Shown: one piece after another, positions 32,738 through 34,581 of the stretch
Numbering within the stretch: the first letter of the stretch is position 1
How the letters are laid out: the number at the start of each line of letters is the position of its first letter
Source: M55B167 sp964406095
GTDB taxonomy: Bacteria > Verrucomicrobiota > Kiritimatiellia > RFP12 > UBA1067
Reading direction: 5' to 3'
Assembly: GCA_964406095.1 (NCBI GenBank)
Contig: CAYOQJ010000021.1
Span: forward strand, 1-34,581
DNA length: 34,581 nucleotides
Made by a program: the position numbers and the translations under genes
The notes under the pieces: model-generated
What the model was told of the DNA's origin: nothing
Databases searched by the model: none
What the model saw: only the letters and a program-made list of their open reading frames with translations

Positions 32738-33813
32738 GGATTTTCACCATGTTTAGCGGCCAAAACCGGTGCCCAATCGACCTCTTTGCTCCAGCCTTTA
32801 ACCCAAGCGGAAACAGTAATCTCCTGACCCAGACTGAACGGATCGGCAAGGTCGTTAAACTGCACACTGTCAATCAGAACATAGTTATTCGTCCCATATA
32901 AATTGAGCGATTTACCGCCACCCAGCGTTGATGGCACATCGGTTGAATAGGTTGCTCCATTATAAATTGTGCCATGCCGGTTGTAGCCGGAGTGATCGTT
33001 AATACTTTCGTCGTCAAAGCTCCAATAAGCAATCGGTTGAACAATCTGATCGACCAAGGCAGGTTCGCCACCTTGCGCAATATACTTAATCTGCGTTTCA
33101 GTCAGAGCATTATCATATATGGCGATATCATCCAGTTTGACTCTGGAGTGGAACTGTACAGGGGGATTGCGTTCCACATATTCACGGGCGCCGAATACCA
33201 CCCTTTCCGCCGCGGGCACAATCGAACCCAGTGTTCTGTAAACACGATCAAGCACGCCATCCACATAGATCCGCTGGCGGTAACCGTTATAGGTCATGGC
33301 GATATGATGCCAGTTGCCGTCAGTGACACTGGTTGTCTGTCCGACGAGATTTACGGCTGTGCTGACACCGAGATCCTCCTTGCGCAAAGTGAAACTGAGC
33401 TGTTGAGTGTCGTTATATCTGCGGACCTGCCAGCCTGCCTGATCATCTGTGGTTGTCTCGCCGCGTTTGGAGACAAACGCCTCCCAGTTGCCATCCGGCC
33501 AACCTTTGACCCAGACCGAGACCGTCATGGAGCGCTCAAAATTGAAAGGGTCGTCAGGCGCGCCGGCCTCGATACTGTCGATAATCACATAATGATCGCC
33601 CGCTGTCAGATCGATCGACTTGCCGCCTGCGAGGGCGGCGGGCACATCGGTGGAGTAGCTGCCGCCGTTCATCGTTCCATGGTAATCGTTACCGGATGTG
33701 TCATTGCAGGTGTCATTATTGAAATTCCAATAACCGATCAGCTCCGCCTGTGCCGGAAGCAGTGCGGTGCAGAACAACACTGTTGCAAATGTTACGAGCA
33801 TGTTGATTTTCAT
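32653..33813 (-). CDS. N-terminal part of frameshifted LamG-domain secreted protein
   Basis: Starts at an ATG with GAGGAGACTACT upstream and a clear signal peptide (residues 1-23, ending PAQA). The first LamG/concanavalin-like domain (about 24-248) runs from LIGYWNFNNDTCNDTSGNDYHG to LDDIAIYDNALTETQIKYIAQGG; the second begins at about 258 with the parallel PIAYWSFDDESINDHSGYNRHG. The correct frame ends at Val364 (position 32722, GENPWGWQV); the next residues of this frame are off-pattern until a stop at 32653, while the proper sequence resumes in the other frame. The whole span is two bases over a multiple of three, so two bases inserted or one deleted explains it. Likely a surface sugar-binding protein. 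Confidence 0.85.
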   Translation of the reverse strand: MKINMLVTFATVLFCTALLPAQAELIGYWNFNNDTCNDTSGNDYHGTMNGGSYSTDVPAALAGGKSIDLTAGDHYVIIDSIEAGAPDDPFNFERSMTVSVWVKGWPDGNWEAFVSKRGETTTDDQAGWQVRRYNDTQQLSFTLRKEDLGVSTAVNLVGQTTSVTDGNWHHIAMTYNGYRQRIYVDGVLDRVYRTLGSIVPAAERVVFGAREYVERNPPVQFHSRVKLDDIAIYDNALTETQIKYIAQGGEPALVDQIVQPIAYWSFDDESINDHSGYNRHGTIYNGATYSTDVPSTLGGGKSLNLYGTNNYVLIDSVQFNDLADPFSLGQEITVSAWVKGWSKEVDWAPVLAAKHGENPWGWQVAAVLLTTHYAGQPEVSPMYNPI

Positions 33814-34001
33814 AGTAGTCTCCTCTCTGCGTTTTTTGAAGGAGCCGCCGCGCATAATTTCACAAATCACGTGGAACTCAAAGTAAACGACTGGGGTTCA
33901 GGCTACCATACTACAACACACAAAACAAGTGAAAACAGGAATGAGGATTTTTCACGCAAATTGTAATATTAGCTCGGACACCTGAAAAAGGGGAGCAAAC
34001 A

Positions 34002-34250
34002 TCATGCATCGAAGAAAAGGGTAAGGGCTAATTGCAGAGTTGTTGAGTCTATTGCGAAAATGCTGCGCTTGATGCGGGCGAGAAAACCTGTATGTTTTTT
34101 GTCATACGTAAAGTCGGGATACGTCTGCTTGATGTGATCAAGAACTTCCCAGAATATTTGCTCTGCGATAGCCGCATCCCTGGTGCGATTGGCGTTGGAA
34201 AAAGTGTACTTTGACTTTGCTGGTTTGTTCGGTGTGTGTTTTATTTTCAT
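34002..34250 (-). pseudogene. IS4-family transposase fragment
   Basis: An 82-residue open frame with the N-terminal/central part of an IS4-type transposase: YTFSNANRTRDAAIAEQIFWEVL is a conserved motif of the family, and AIDSTTLQLAL carries the first catalytic aspartate (DST motif). The family has about 350-450 residues, so both the start and the DDE-completing C-terminal parts are missing. The frame ends soon after the first catalytic Asp. It opens with an ATG inside the inverted repeat at 34251, and there is no good evidence that it is expressed. Confidence 0.75.
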
Positions 34251-34267
34251 TCCTGTAGGCTACAGGA
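34251..34267. repeat. 8-bp inverted repeat
   Basis: TCCTGTAG and CTACAGGA are exact reverse complements separated by one G. It abuts the ATG of the IS4 fragment on the minus strand and supplies AGGA immediately before it. It may be a junction or end of a decayed mobile element, or an operator. No second copy was seen in the window. Confidence 0.6.
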
Positions 34268-34326
34268 AAATTCAACCGTCAAGCCAACACTTCTTTATCA
34301 AATAAACTTTTGCGCAAATCAGCAAG

Positions 34327-34515
34327 ATGCTCAAGGTCTATTATGCTCACGCTTATTGTGCATGGGAAAAAGGCTCGGTTGAAAACGTCAACCGGCATAT
34401 CAGAAGATTCTTTCCCACAGGGAGCAACTTCATCAATGTTACAAGAAAGCAGGTTGAACAGGTGCAGTGCTTTATCAATTCAACCTATTTACGGCATTTG
34501 AAATTCAGAAACTGA
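34327..34515 (+). pseudogene. IS30-family transposase C-terminal fragment
   Basis: A 62-residue remnant of the end of an IS30-type transposase: YYAHAYCAWEKGSVENVNRHIRRFFPTGSNF corresponds to the conserved (Y/F)-x-A-x-P-Y-x-x-W-E-(R/K)-G-x-x-E-N-x-N-x-x-(I/L)-R-x-(F/Y)-F-P-K-G region that includes the final catalytic Glu of the DDE triad. The sequence continues to a normal family-like end. The upstream two thirds of the protein (first two catalytic Asp residues) are missing, so it cannot be active. The opposing IS4 fragment is about 80 bases away. Confidence 0.8.
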
Positions 34516-34555
34516 GTTAAATGATTGTTAATAAGGAATTTGTTAATTTTATAAG

Positions 34556-34574
34556 CTTCACCCAATGGGTGAAG
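34556..34574. repeat. Perfect 8-bp stem hairpin at window end
   Basis: CTTCACCC pairs exactly with GGGTGAAG around a three-base AAT loop, at the right edge of the window 41 bases after the IS30 fragment. It could be a transposon-end structure, a terminator-like hairpin (no T-run visible before the window ends) or part of a repeat. The context beyond 34581 is needed to decide. Confidence 0.6.
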
Positions 34575-34581
34575 AAGTTTC

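Overview
The window looks like chromosomal DNA of a bacterium from the PVC superphylum, most likely Kiritimatiellota, Lentisphaerota or a related anaerobic/marine verrucomicrobial lineage. This is inferred from gene content only: two secreted sulfatases (one fused to a GH2 glycosidase), a large LamG-domain secreted protein, a UDPGP-type nucleotidyltransferase, and ordinary bacterial housekeeping genes with Shine-Dalgarno sites. No 16S or single decisive marker is present.

Regions. (1) 1-3914, minus strand: a 1252-residue secreted enzyme joining an arylsulfatase, a LamG-like module and a GH2 glycosidase. (2) 4534-7271, plus strand: a fused MetX-MetW methionine-biosynthesis gene overlapping a serine O-acetyltransferase (cysE/epsC type). 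(3) 7308-8868, minus strand: a GNAT acetyltransferase and two half-size YeeE/YedE sulfur-compound transporter subunits; with region 2 this forms a sulfur-assimilation cluster. (4) 9136-12325, minus strand: a membrane-anchored protein with a Ser/His/Arg-rich cytoplasmic tail and a duplicated outer domain, then a second sulfatase with a non-standard CSVSR active-site motif. (5) 12326-13981: a gap with a 34-bp perfect palindrome and a hairpin, a BrnT-like/CopG-like toxin-antitoxin pair with an apparently leaderless promoter, and a histidine phosphatase. (6) 13992-30948, minus strand: a long housekeeping block. In transcription order it holds a phospholipase-D-like protein, a 3D-domain lipoprotein, glnS, a parvulin isomerase, hemL, ispE, tRNA-Gln(UUG), prs, rplY, pth, rpsF, ssb, rpsR, rplI, a terminator, prfB, a UDPGP-family transferase, gpmI and a secreted amidase. 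(7) 31091-34581: a frameshifted LamG protein and two transposase remnants (IS4-like and IS30-like) with short palindromes.

How the genes relate. The prs-rplY-pth-rpsF-ssb-rpsR-rplI run is a conserved bacterial translation cluster. The presence of glnS together with its cognate tRNA-Gln means this organism can charge Gln-tRNA directly. The sulfatases and the GH2 domain are expected to desulfate and hydrolyse sulfated glycans outside the cytoplasm. The metXW-cysE genes would feed assimilated sulfide into cysteine and homocysteine. I see no phage, CRISPR or secretion system. The most unusual items are the sulfatase-GH2 fusion with a module shared by both sulfatases, the non-canonical sulfatase motif, the MetX-MetW fusion beside a cysteine-rich CysE, the Ser/His/Arg-tailed duplicated-domain protein, and the palindrome next to the toxin-antitoxin operon.
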